The position numbers and the translations under genes are program-made. Below are positions 44,691 through 56,114 of a DNA stretch of 64,000 bases, piece by piece. Location: contig CM061132.1 of the NCBI GenBank assembly GCA_030789695.1, positions 31,892,418-31,956,417 on the forward strand. Direction: 5' to 3'. The number at the start of each line of letters is the position of its first letter. Positions within the stretch are counted from its first letter, which is position 1. The DNA is from Scilla litardierei (Eukaryota > Streptophyta > Magnoliopsida > Asparagales > Asparagaceae). The notes beneath the pieces are model-generated. The model had not been told where the DNA came from. It made no database searches and saw nothing but the letters and a program-made list of their open reading frames with translations.

Positions 44691-45860
44691 CGGGAACGTC
44701 GATGGTCGTAAGTCGAGGGGTAGCTCCCCCGCAGACCAGTCGACTCGATCGACCATAAGTCTGGGGCAGCTCCCCCAGCGGGCCGATCACCGAGCCCGTC
44801 TGTAAGGCTGGGGGCAACTCCCCCAGCAGGCGGGAATTTCGATTGGTCGTAAGCCGAGGGGTAACTCCCCCATAGACCAATCGACTCGATCGACCATAAG
44901 GCTGGGGGCAGCTCCCCCAGCGGGCCGATCACCGAGCCCGTCCGTAAGGATGGGGGCAACTCCCCCAACAGGTGGGAACGTCGATTGGTCGTAAGCCGAG
45001 GGGTAGCTCCTCCGTCGACCAGTCGACTCGATCGACCATAAGGCTGAGGCAGCTCCCCCAGCGGGCCGATCATCGAGCCCGTCTGTAAGGCTGTGGGCAA
45101 CTTCCCCAGCAGGCGGGAACATCGATTGGTCGTAAGACGAGGGGTAGCTCCCCCGTCGACCAGTCGACTCAATCGACCATAAGGCTGGGGACAGATCCCC
45201 CAGCAGGCCGATCACCGAGCCCGTCCGTAAGGCTGGGGGCAACTCCCCCAGTAGGCGGGAACGTCGATTGGTCGTAAGCCGAGGGGTAGCTCTCCCGCCG
45301 ACCAGTCGACTCGATTGACCATAAGGCTGGGGGCAGCTCCCCTAGCGGGCCGATCACCGAGCCTGTTCATAAGGCTGGGGGCAACTTCCCCAGCAGACGG
45401 GTACATCAATTGGTTATAAGCCGAGGGGTAGCTCCCCCGGCTGACCGATCGATCCAACCAACCACAAGGCTGGGGGCAACTCCCCCGACAGACAGGGACA
45501 TCGACTGGTTATAAGCAGAGGGGTAGCTCCCCCCGCTGACCGACCGATCTAACCGACCACACAGCGGGGAACAACTCCCTCAGCAGATCAACTGCCAAGC
45601 CCATCCATAAGGCTGGGGGCAACTCCCCTAGTAGGTAGGACAGCCGGTTGGTCGTAAGCCAAGAGTTAGCTCCATCTGCGGACCAGCCGACTTGACCAGC
45701 TGTAAGGCAAGGGGTAACTCCCCCAGCGGATCTGAGCAACGGATGGGTATAGGCCAGGGGACAACATCCCTTGTGGCTCGAAGGATCCCATCAACCAAGG
45801 GACCGGGGCGGTTCCTCCCTCAAGCCGAGCCACTCGCCTGGCTGCAAGACTAGGGGAAAT
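44691..45860 (+). repeat. Tat-2 hairpin tandem array, second part
   Basis: A higher-order unit of 141-142 bp is repeated about five times (starts near 44751, 44892, 45034, 45175 and 45317), each made of three sub-repeats of about 47 bp with a G-run/C-run hairpin (two CTGGGGGC..CCCCCAG types, one CCGAGGGGTAGCTCCCC type). Units decay towards 45860. It lies downstream of gag and upstream of the antisense gene. Confidence 0.9.
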
Positions 45861-46261
45861 CCTACAACGTGCAAGGCGATTACCCGAGCGACCCGAGTAT
45901 CGCGAATGAGGGAAGAGCCATAGCAGGTCGGCTGAGAGCGCCTACAAGGCCCCAGTCTATGGGGTCAACAAGCCCGGAGTCCCGAAGACCCTTCGCACTT
46001 GAGTGATAAGGGGATGACGACAAATCATGGAGTTCACGATAAGGTCAAGCGCAACAAAAGATCAAAGAGACCGAGGGTCCCCACAAAGCAGAAAACCCCA
46101 ACTACAAGAAAAAAGACGATAAGTTGATGGACCAACAAAGAAGCCTTATATATAAATTGTTCGAAATTACAAGCCAAAAAAGGAGGAGGAGAACAAGATA
46201 GAGAAGGGCCACCTAAGGCCCTGGGGCATGGGAGGAAGTGTCCTCTGGAACCTCGCCCTGC
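45861..46261. other. Tat-2 spacer after the array
   Basis: Non-coding sequence between the decayed array and the end of the antisense gene; nothing recognisable. Confidence 0.5.
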
Positions 46262-47278
46262 TCAGAGGGGGGGGTCAGCGAGACCAGCTGAGGGTGGGAG
46301 CGGCTGTCGGGCGTGTTTCTCAAATCGTCGGAAGGAGTCCCGGACAACGTCGATAATTCGGGGGGCCAGGAGGTCCTCGTAGGAGCCGAAGGCCTCCCGA
46401 AGAACCTCTGCGATCCTGGGCCTCAGGGCCCCGTCGACGCCCCTTTCCACCTCTTCGGCGAACCGGGTCATCTGACGCAACTCTGCCAGCTCGCTCCAGA
46501 GGTCGCCCCTCTCCCGACGGAACGCTTCTTTCGCCTCTCGGGCCGACCTTTGAGCGTCGGCCAGTTCCCCTGGAGGTCCAACACCTGAGAAGAAAGCTCA
46601 TCCACCCGGCGTCGAAGCTGTCGAGCCTCCAAGCGAGCCTCTTGAGCAGCCGCCCCGGCCCTCGAACGCTCCCTAGCTAAGGACTCCTCGAGGTCCTTCG
46701 CCTGGGCCGCATGACACTGTGCCTCGACGGCCATCACAGTGGCATGCAAAGAGAGAGAAGTAATGCTAAGAAGGATCGAGAGACAGATTTGAGAGTAGCA
46801 AGGCGGCCAAACCTGTTGAAGCTGCCAGACCAAGGAGTCCGACAGTTTGTCGATAGGAGCTCTCTCCAGGAGAGAGCGGTCCCTCGGGAGGACGGAGCCA
46901 TGCGCTAACTGAATGGCCACGGCCCGGTCAATGAATACCGAGTTCCTGGGGGCAACCTCGGGGCCCTCCAGGATGTTCGCCAGCGCACCACCGGCTCCCA
47001 CCATGGAGGGCTCGGCTGAGACAGCAGGGGTGACAACCAAGGTCAACGAGAGGGTTTCACCGGAGACCATCGTGCCTCGGGGACCACCGAAGTGCGGGTC
47101 TCCCCACCCTCCTTCCTCCTATTCCTCTCGCTGGGTCCAGCGACGTCGGGGGAGAGCGCTTACGCCCTGCGCCACGACCACTCACGGGCACACGAGGAGC
47201 CGGCTCGGCTCCATCATTGCCTCCATCAGCTCGGATGGGAAGGGGGAGTTCGGCCCCCGTAGCCTCTCCTACGGGGAG
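46262..47278 (-). pseudogene. Tat-2 antisense gene, 3' part (coiled-coil)
   Basis: Minus-strand coding in several frames: a Gly/Arg/Pro-rich linker (47278-47070), the block 47070-46812 ending LVWQLQQ at a possible GT donor, then an Ala/Glu/Arg coiled coil (LEESLARERSRAGAAAQEAR), and a tail (46480-46262, EVERGVDGALRPRIAEVLRE). It corresponds to exons 2-3 of the Tat-1 antisense gene but with more damage. The 5' part lies beyond the Angela-like insertion (56115-57187). Confidence 0.6.
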
Positions 47279-48667
47279 TGTAGGAGAATATATGCCCATA
47301 AGGCAATTTATCCAAAAGTATACGTCTTGTTCATACTGTACATGGTACCTATTATTCTAAGTATAAATCGTTCGTATTAATATACTTAGATAATATCCAT
47401 AGACTTATAGTTAGGTCCTTACGTATCTAGATGAGATCTCGATTATGAGTAAGTAAGCGACCTAATATAAACATAAGTCTTAAACGGTTCGTGGTCATAG
47501 ATGTGTCGAGAACTGGATATCGACACATCGGATAGACCATTGTGTCTTAGTCTTACCTTAGGGCAATGATGATCGCATAGTCATTCGACTTGGTGAAGTC
47601 GGAGACGAGACACAGGTGCTCATTGGAGAATGAGTTCACTGAACGACCAAATTAGAGTTATTAAATGGTTGACTTTAAATAAACTATCTTTAATAACTCT
47701 AGGGTGATGATAGGTAAGCTGGTCCTTAAGACCTGAAGTCATTTGTACAAACCTGTGAGTGAACGGTGTAGCTTAGACCTATGATCTAGCTTCGAGGCTA
47801 GGCCTGCTAAAAGATCTTAGGTTGAGTCGCACCTGAAGCTCTCGAGATGAGTAGATGTCTAAGATGGGATTCGTCACTTCCGTTAAAGGGAAGTTAGTGT
47901 TACAGGCTCAGTACGATTTTGGTGTTAATCCTCGGTCAGGGTACGTTGTAAGAAGTACAACGTGAATACAACAAAGACCGCCGTATACTGACCAATGTTG
48001 TCTAATAGGGTTGACAGTAAACCATACCCTAGGCCAACAGAAACACAGTCATGACGAAGGGACTATAGCTAAAGGAGTTCATCACTGACACAGCCAATGT
48101 AAACCCAATGATGCTTTTGTCAAAGGGTCGATCACGTTATGATGATTCTGAAACAGGGACGACAGCTACTGCTCGTGGTGATCGTTGTCTAGGGGTTCCG
48201 AGCCCCAACCTGTAGTAAGGTCAGGCTGTAGGTTCTCACACCGAGTAGTGTTTGTGTCTTAGTAATAGGAAGATTAATTGAGAGAGAATCATTTGATGAT
48301 ATTGAATAATTAATATTCACAAGTCTAGTTGTGAAATTTAGTCGTAAATAGCAATAGGGACAATGTTGCATTTGATGCAAACCAAAGATTAAACGTGTCG
48401 TAAATTGGTTACGACAAATTTAGTAGGAACAAATATATTGGAAAGAGTTACCTGGCTGACGGGATCGTCCCGGTCTAAACACAGGTTCAAACCACGTCCA
48501 AATCGGAGCTCAAATGAGCCCAGAAACGTAAAAACAGTCCAAGGCGAAGTGAGTTAGACCCACTGAGCTAACAAGCCCATAGACAAAGGCAAACGGGCGT
48601 GGCCCGCTGCCAGCAACGGGCAAGGCCCGCTGCCCAGTGGGCGTGCGGCCCACCCTTGTCTCCTTGG

Positions 48668-48703
48668 GCGGGCGCGCCCGCTAAGCTTAGCGGGCGCGCC
48701 CGC
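48668..48703. repeat. Perfect 36-bp palindrome in Angela-like 5' LTR
   Basis: GCGGGCGCGCCCGC, TAAGCTTA, GCGGGCGCGCCCGC in succession; each piece is itself palindromic. The 3' LTR copy (around 55130-55165) has several mismatches in the left arm. Confidence 0.9.
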
Positions 48704-49030
48704 AACTTAAGTCGTTTAGGGTTTTTGAAACCCCAAAATGACGGCTACGAATTTTGATAATTTGCCCAACTTTGAGCAATTGTTTGAGGGGTCAAACGAA
48801 GACGAAATTTGTCGCCGTCGGTTTCTACGTGTTCATCATTCGAAGCCCTTCAGATTGATAGCTTGTTTGGTGTCTAAAGTTTAATGAGCAAAGAGAACTA
48901 ATTAGTTAAAGTTTGCTTTTATGAAAAGCACACTTAAACTACAAATTAAGCCAAATTGGCTTAATTGATTTTTTCTCTCATTTACAAAAGTCCCACATTG
49001 CTCGCAACGAAAGAGTGAGTGCCGACTCCC

Positions 49031-49040
49031 TATATAAATA
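49031..49040 (+). promoter_or_regulatory. TATA box of Angela-like 5' LTR
   Basis: TATATAAATA, conserved at 55493-55502 in the 3' LTR, followed in both by a CT-rich stretch about 100 nt later. Confidence 0.6.
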
Positions 49041-49649
49041 AGGGTGCACTCTCTTCGTTGAAAAACACACCAAGTCATCGATCGAGTAGCTCCAGACTTT
49101 TAGAGCAAGCTCGATCGGCGACTAAACTATTCTCCCCCCTCTCTCTTCCTATTCTCCGGAGTAGTCCTAGCAAGACTACGAAGGGGGTTTGGATATAGAT
49201 CCGAACGTCTAAGACGCGGGTTTTTCTCAAGTGAAACTTTCTACCGCGTGTGATTGACTCGGAGGCGAAAGTCTATTCGGGCGGATCGGTTCGAGGGTGC
49301 GAGGCGGCTCAGGCGGTTCGAGTCAAGGCGGCTCGGCTACGAGGAGCTTCAGAAGACGGTGCGGTACATCTTGCCTGCTCCAGGGCCAAGATTCCGGGTA
49401 TGTGGTTAAGTAATTTTTAGTGTAGATTTAATTAGTCGCTTTAGAATAGATCCCTCTTGGGGTGGTCAGATCCACCCCAAGTTGGCATAGATCGGGCTAG
49501 GTTCTGGCTCCCTCAGAGCCTAGCTAAATAGTTTAGCTAGTCTAGAAAATTTTGTTTTCGATTTACGCAGCGCTTTTGTGCCCATGTGGTCCGTCCGACT
49601 TAGGACGGACACAGATCCGAGCTCTGGGGGTCCGCCAAAACCCCAACAG

Positions 49650-49662
49650 TGGTCTCAGAGCC
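49650..49662 (+). other. Angela-like primer binding site
   Basis: TGGTCTCAGAGCC, one mismatch from the TGGTATCAGAGCC site complementary to initiator tRNA-Met, one base after the LTR. Confidence 0.8.
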
Positions 49663-51573
49663 ACGGTTATGCTATAGATCTATTATAGCGACTTTTTAAA
49701 TCTTTAAAATTGCTTGTTTTACACATACGAACTATTTTTAACTTTATGTTAAAATTAGTTTAAAAATTGTTGAGTGTTTTAAAAGTTGTTTTTGCAACAC
49801 GAAATTTTTTTTGAGACGATTTAACTTTATGCGATAATTTTAAATGGATCTCGAATGTTTAAACGCTTTATAAAATTTTTATGAGATATAATAATTTCTC
49901 CAAGCATTTAATAGTTTTAAAGTTTGTGTAACTTCAAAGAAATACTTTATTTTTGAAATTTAAATTTTCTTAAGTTACATAAAGATTAGAAATTTTAAAA
50001 CTTTGTTTGAAAGCTTTTAAAACGATTTCTAATGATTTTAAAAGTGTTTTAAAATTGCTTTAATGGATATGTACATTGAAAGAAATATTTTATTTTCATA
50101 AGATGAAGAGATAAATTAAAATTCTTTTAAATTACATATATGTTTTTAAATTATTGATTAAAATTTTAAAGCCTAGGTTTTAGAGTTATTTGATAATTTT
50201 ATACCTAGTTTTATGTGATAAAATGTTTTGAAGCTTTAAATTTTTGTCTTCGAATTTAATTGTTAAATTTTAAATTTGCGTGTTTTTATTATGTAGATAA
50301 TTTTAAACTTGCAAATACTCATTATATGTCACTAGTTGAAACTTTTATTTATGCGGATAAATTAGTTGTTTCATTTTTAATGGACATATTGAATAATGTA
50401 TTCATGAACCTTATTAGGTTAGCCATTAAATATTTAAAATTTTATGAGATGAAATTTTAATAAACTAGTGACATGTTATGTTTTATAAACAAAAACAACA
50501 TCAAAACCTAATACCAGATTAGGGTAGTCCCTTTGATTGTCAATCATTTCATTAAATCGTTTAATTGATGATTTTCATAAAAGACAAATATTGAAACATG
50601 TTGTAATTGTTTTATAAAATCCTAATTAGATTGGGGTAGCACGTTGAACAAATGAACCTTATAGTTGATAAGGACTTAATAAAAATTGTTCAACTAATCC
50701 ATAAAATTTCGAATTTTAGGATCCACTAGTTGATAAGGATTAACTAGTTTTCTTAATTAAAAGCCGTTTAGTTGTTTGGAAAAACATAAAATTGATGAAA
50801 ACTCCTTCAATGGATCATGATGTCGGTCAATGTGCTTGGCTAAGTTTGCTGGACCAACCTAGCTAGTCTGGGTACCAAGTGGTCCTGGCTTAGTCAATTC
50901 CCTGGCCGCGTCCGCTGGACCGCAAGGAGTCGATTCATGACTGTGTAAGTCCATCGACTATACCTAAGTCAAATACGATAATAATCTTGTTCAAGATAAA
51001 TCGTAGCCCTCCTTGTTTTAGGAGTTGGCAACTGTAAGAAACGTGTTACGGTTGTTGAGCTACACTCAAGCCGGGACATGTCAATCTTATAGAAACCGAT
51101 TTCTTGATAAACATCTTGACCTGACTGAAACCGATGTCTCATCCTCCGAGCATCGGCGTAAGTCTAACCAAGAATGTAGTCTAAGTCCTGACCCAAACCG
51201 ACGTGTCGTGCATACACCGAGCGGCGGGGCAAGTCAGGCTAGACACGAAAACAAGGGTCCGACTAGGCTAGCCATTGTGATCCGGATGAGCACACTCATG
51301 ATCACAAATGACTAGGGGTAAAATCGATAGGGAATCATAATAAATATGATTGACGACGAGTTCGTCTACCGACTGCAGAATCGACAACTTGTTGAGACAC
51401 ACTCAAGGTTGTCAGACTCATGGTAGTCGGATCCCTCTCTCACAAATGTTATTTTATAATAAATTGTTTATTATTATGGCTTTAATATATTTAGTGGGAG
51501 AATGTAGTTTTATTAAAACCATTATAACTATACAACGAACATATACTGACTAAAGTATCTATAAAAATGCTGA
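49663..51573 (+). other. Angela-like leader
   Basis: Long untranslated leader of 1.9 kb. The first 1.1 kb is very AT-rich with many TTTTAAA motifs. Then comes the block shared with the LARD (50807-50950), followed by a moderately GC stretch with short ORFs that I cannot assign. Confidence 0.6.
50807..50950 (+). repeat. Block shared with the LARD internal region
   Basis: Counterpart of 31955-32097 (minus). Both copies can be read as MDHD-GQCAWL in one frame but are closed soon after, so coding is doubtful. Confidence 0.85.
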
Positions 51574-52398
51574 ATGGATTCGGGTCTTAGATATATGGTT
51601 GAGAAGAACGTGCTCGATGGAACGAACTACAAAGACTGGCTTAGGAACATTAAGTTGGTCCTTTCCCTAGCCGTGATAGGATACGTACTGTTCGAGGATG
51701 CTCCGGATAAGCCCGATGAAGATTCAACCTTCGAGGAAAAGGAAGCCTATAAATTATACCAGAGGGATGCAGAGAAGGCCAGGTGCCTTACTCTAGCTTC
51801 GATGAGTAACGAGCTGCAGAGGAAGCATGAACCTATGGATGTTCAAAGTATGCTTCTCAATGCACAAGAATTATACGCCAAGCGATCTCGAGCTACCAAG
51901 TTCGAAGCCACCAGCAACCTCTGGGGCACAAAGATGGAGGCAGGGCCCATACAAGATCATGTTATCAAGATGATTGGGTACATAGAGGACGTCGCCTAGC
52001 TAGGATTTGTCCTGGACAATGAGATGTCCGCGGACATTATCCTGAAGTCTTTAACTCTTGAGTTTAAGCCTTTCATCACTGGTTTTATAATGAACAATCT
52101 TGAAACGGATCTTCCTGGTCTCCTCAATATGCTTAGGCAGTTTGAGGAGATTGAGAAGAAGCCGACTGCATTGGTTGTTGGCTCTGCTTCTTCCGACCAG
52201 TCGAAAGGCAAGGGTAAGAAGAGGCAGGTCCCGCAACCTGCGAAGGCGAAGAAAGGGAAGAAAAAGACTAAAGGGGCCCCGTCAAAATCTGAGTGCTTCC
52301 ATTGCCACAAGATTGGCCACTGGAAGAGGAACTGTAAGATCTATCTTGCAGAGAAGAAGAAGGGGCATACTGATGCCTCTACCTCAGGTACAAATTAA
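51574..52398 (+). pseudogene. gag: Angela-like gag, one in-frame stop
   Basis: Starts MDSGLRYMVEKNVLDGTNY and follows the copia gag pattern (YKDWLRNIKLVLSL, then EAMSN-type ASMSNELQRKHE and LYAKRSRATKFE). A TAG at 51997-51999 is the only break seen; the same frame continues to a complete CX2CX4HX4C zinc knuckle (CFHCHKIGHWKRNC) in a Lys-rich tail, ending at TAA 52396-52398. About 274 residues. It would form particles and bind RNA if the stop were read through. No protease follows. Confidence 0.87.
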
Positions 52399-53651
52399 AT
52401 TCAATAAAACGTAATTATTTTCCAATCATATAGTATGAGATACTAAAGACATCCGTGTAATGTATACAAGTGGCTGATATGAAGCGAAGATTGGCAGAAG
52501 TGCGGAGGACGGTCGATAATCTGAGCAATCATTGCTGCTAGGGTCGTTCAAAGACTTCTAGAGACATGAACAAGAAGGAGATGATACTAAATTTTAGTTA
52601 AATAAAATGTTTCATTTCTTAAAGGTTGAAAACAATGATTGAGTGTTCTACACTCAAAGTTTATTGGATAAAAAAATTACGGTTCATCTTAATGAATCCG
52701 TTGTTGTATGACTATCTCGGGAATTGCGTTTTCTGTTGAGTTGAAATTTGATTGGCTTAAATTTTCTGTGATTGTCGCTTTCTGAGTTGATTGCGGAAAT
52801 TCTCGAAATTATGATGCGAAGCTTCGAAAAATGTTGATTTTTGAGCTGACTTAATGTTATAGTCAATTGGTAGTTAAGTATATGTTCCAGGGGCGTATAA
52901 ATTGTGTACGATCACAATTATACGCATATTAAGGTTAATTCTTAATAAACTGCATTTAGTTATCAAAGAGTTAATATTAAATGTGGTTAAGGGAAAATTA
53001 CTTTGTAGGACGTTTTGATTGAGCGAGTCAATGTCAAGACTCCTTAAACCGATCTTGACTTGACTCATTCGTCAAACCGAACCTGACACCAGTACATTCC
53101 ATCTAAAGCACTTATCAAATGGTTATATCTTCGTATATATAATCTAAATTTGATTTAGATATAATATTGAAGTATTTAACCAGGTAATTCTTAAAGTCAG
53201 TGGGAGCCAGCTCGTATACTTGGTTCTAGTCTTTCGGACTAAGTAAAAAGGATTTCCACCTTAAATAAATCATCTATATAGAACATTGAATCAAAATTGT
53301 TTTGATTTAATCGTATATATAGAGACTTAGGGTGTCATGTATGTACTTGACATATTGACACAAGAAAAGTGGAATGAGCTGGGACTGACTTATATATTAT
53401 AATGTTAGACCCTACATCCAGATTGTACAAGCTAATTGTTAGCTATACAAAGATAGGAAAAATTGATCCAGATCATTTTTCCAAAGGATCAACCCTGTGT
53501 GATCAAGAGATGTATTAATTAATCCATTAAAATTCGTTGTAGATACTCGTTAGTAAAACCACTTTTAGGTTTGTCATATAAATGTCAATGTGACTGATAT
53601 GCTATAGCGGTATGAGATACCGAGATAAATAGCCTAAGTGCAAGTGGGAGA
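52399..53651 (+). other. Angela-like region between gag and 3' LTR, no pol
   Basis: About 1.25 kb of AT-rich sequence where pol should be. No protein domain is seen in any frame. It ends in the polypurine tract AAGTGGGAGA (53642-53651). Confidence 0.75.
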
Positions 53652-56114
53652 TGTAGGAGAATATATGCCCATAAGGCAATTTATCCAAAAGTATACGTGT
53701 TGTTCGTACTGTATATGGTACCTATTATTCTAAGTATAAATCGTTCGTATTAATATACTTAGATAATATCCATAGACTTATAGGTAGGTCCTTACGTATC
53801 TAGATGAGATCTCGATTATGCGTAAGTAAGCGATCGAATATAAACGTAAGTCTTAAACGGTTCGTGGTCATAGATGTGTCGAGAACTGGATATCGACACA
53901 TCGGATAGACCATTGTTTCTTAGTCGGCAATGATGATCTCATAGTTATTCGACTTGGTGAAGTCGGAGACGAGACACAGGTGCTCATTGGAGAATGAGTT
54001 CGCTGAACGACCAAATTAGAGTTATTAAATGGTTGACATTAACTAAACTGTCTTTAATAACTCTAGGGTGATGATAGGTAAGCTGGTCCTTAAGACCTGA
54101 AGTCATTTGTACAAACCTGTGAGTGAACGGTGTAGCTTAGACCTATGATCTAGCTTCGAGGCTAGGCCTGCTGAAAGATCTTAGGTTGAGTCGCACCTAA
54201 AGCTCTCGAGATGAGTAGATGACTAAGATGGGATTCGTCACTTCCGTTAAAGGAAAGTTAGTGTTACAGGCTCAGTACGATCTTTGTGTTAATCCTCGGC
54301 CGGGATACGTTGTAAGAAGTACAACGTGAATACAACAAAGACCGCCGTATACTGACCAATGTTGTCTAATAGGGTTGACAGTAAACCATACCCTAGGCCA
54401 ACAGGAACACAGTCATGAAGAAGGGACTATAGCTAACAGAGTACATCACTGACACATCCAATGTAAACCCAATGATGCTTTTGTCAAATGGTCGATCACG
54501 TTATGATGATTCTGAAACAGGGACGACAGCTACTGCTCGTGGTGATCGTCGTCTAGGGGTTCCGAGCCCCAACCTGTAGTAAGGTCAGGCTGTAGGTTCT
54601 CACACCGAGTAGTGTTCGTGTCTTAGTAATAGGAAGATTAATTGAGAGAGAATCATTTGATGATATTGAATAGTTAATATTCACAAGTCTAGTTGTGAAA
54701 GTTAGTCGTAAATAGCAATAGGGACAACGTTGCATTTGATGCAAACCAAATATTAAACATGTCGTAAATTGGTTACGACAAATTTAGTAGGAACAAATAT
54801 ATTGGAAAGGGTTACCTGGCTGACGGGATCGTCCCGGTCTAAACACATGATCAAACCATGTCCAAATCGAAGCTCAAACGAGCCCAGAAACGTAAAAACA
54901 GTCCAAGGCGAAGTGGGTTAGACCCATTGGGCTAACAAGCCCATAGACAAAGGAAAATGGGCGCAGCCCGCTGCAGCAGCGGGCAGGGGCCGCTGACTGC
55001 AGCAGGTGGGCGCTCGTTGCAGGAGCGGGCGTGGCCCGCTACGACAGCGGGCCAGCGCCCGCTGCGGCAGCGGGCGCACGCCCGCGCCCGCTGCCCAGCG
55101 GGCTTGCGGCCTGCCCTTGTCTCCTTCGGTGAGCGCACCCGCTGAGCTTAGCGGGCGCGCCCGCAACTTAAGTCGTTTAGGGTTTTTTGAAACCCCAAAA
55201 TGACGGCTACGAATTTCGATAATTTGCCCAACTTTGAGCAATTGTTTGAGGGGTCAAACGAAGTCGAAATTCGTCGCCGTCGGTTCCTACGCATTCACCA
55301 TTCAAAGCCCTTCGGATTGATAGCTTGTTTGGTGTATAAAGTTTAATGAGCAAAGAGAATTAATTAGTTAAAATTTGCTTTTATGAAAAGCTCACTTAAA
55401 CTACAAATTAAGCCAAATTGGCTTAATTGATTTTTTCTCTCATTTGCAAAAGTCCCACATTGCTCGCAACGAAAGAGTGAGTGCCGACTCCCTATATAAA
55501 TAGGGGTGCACTCTATTCGTTGAAAAACACACCAAGTCATCGATCGAGTAGCTCCAGACTTTTAGAGCAAGCTCGATCGGCGACTAAACTATTCTCCCTC
55601 CCTCTCTCTCTCTTCCTATTCTCCGGAGTAGTCCTAGCAAGACTACGACGGGGTTTGGATATAGATCCGGACGTCTAAGACGCGGGTTCTTCTCAAGTGA
55701 AACTTTCTACCGCGTGTGATCGGCTCGGAGGCGAAAGTCGGTTCGGGCGGATCGGTTCGAGGGTGCGAGGCGACTCAGGCAGTTCGAGTCAAGGCGGCTC
55801 GGCTACGATGAGCTTCAAAAGACGGTGTGGTACATCTTGCCTGCTCCAGGGCCAAGATTCCGGGTATGTGGTTAAGTAATTTTTAGTGTAGATTTAATTA
55901 GTCGCTTTAGAATAGATCCCTCTTGGGGTGGTCAGATCCACCCCAAGTTGGCATAGATCGGGCTAGGTTCTGGCTCCCTCAGAGCCTAGCTAAATAGTTT
56001 AGCTAGTCTAGAAAATTTTGTTTTCGATTTACGCAGCGCTTTTGTGCCCCTGTGGTCCGTCTGACTTAGGACGGACACAGATTCGAGCTCTGGGGGTCCG
56101 CCAAAACCCCAACA
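53652..56114 (+). repeat. Angela-like 3' LTR (2463 bp)
   Basis: Partner of 47279-49648; longer mainly because of extra GC-rich CCCGCTGC/GCAGCGGG units at about 54960-55090, while an 11-base segment near 53924 is missing. Confidence 0.92.
54958..55095. repeat. GC-rich minisatellite expansion in Angela-like 3' LTR
   Basis: Repeated CCCGCTG/CAGCGGGC motifs, about 100 bp longer than the equivalent place in the 5' LTR (about 48600-48660). Confidence 0.8.

Larger units (their letters stand above)
47279..49648 (+). repeat. Angela-like 5' LTR (2370 bp)
   Basis: TGTAGG...CAACA; TATA box TATATAAATA at 49031-49040; perfect 36-bp palindrome at 48668-48703. Confidence 0.92.
47279..56114 (+). mobile_element. 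Angela-like Ty1/copia element, gag only (no pol)
   Basis: LTRs of 2370 bp (47279-49648) and 2463 bp (53652-56114) begin TGTAGGAGAATATATGCCC and end CCCCAACA. The LTR start resembles the Angela/BARE group (TGTTGGAAATATGCCC), and a tRNA-iMet-like primer site follows. The internal 4.0 kb encode a copia gag (51574-52398) but no protease, integrase, RT or RNase H. Flanks GGGAG (47274-47278) and GGAAG (56115-56119) match at 4 of 5. The LTRs differ by several percent plus indels. It interrupts the Tat-2 antisense gene. Confidence 0.9.

Noticed and set aside
42500..45740. Many overlapping ORFs on the minus strand (60-176 codons)
   Set aside because: They all run through the 142-bp tandem array and repeat the same Leu/Gly/Pro-rich peptide in shifting frames; no domain, and open in several frames at once.
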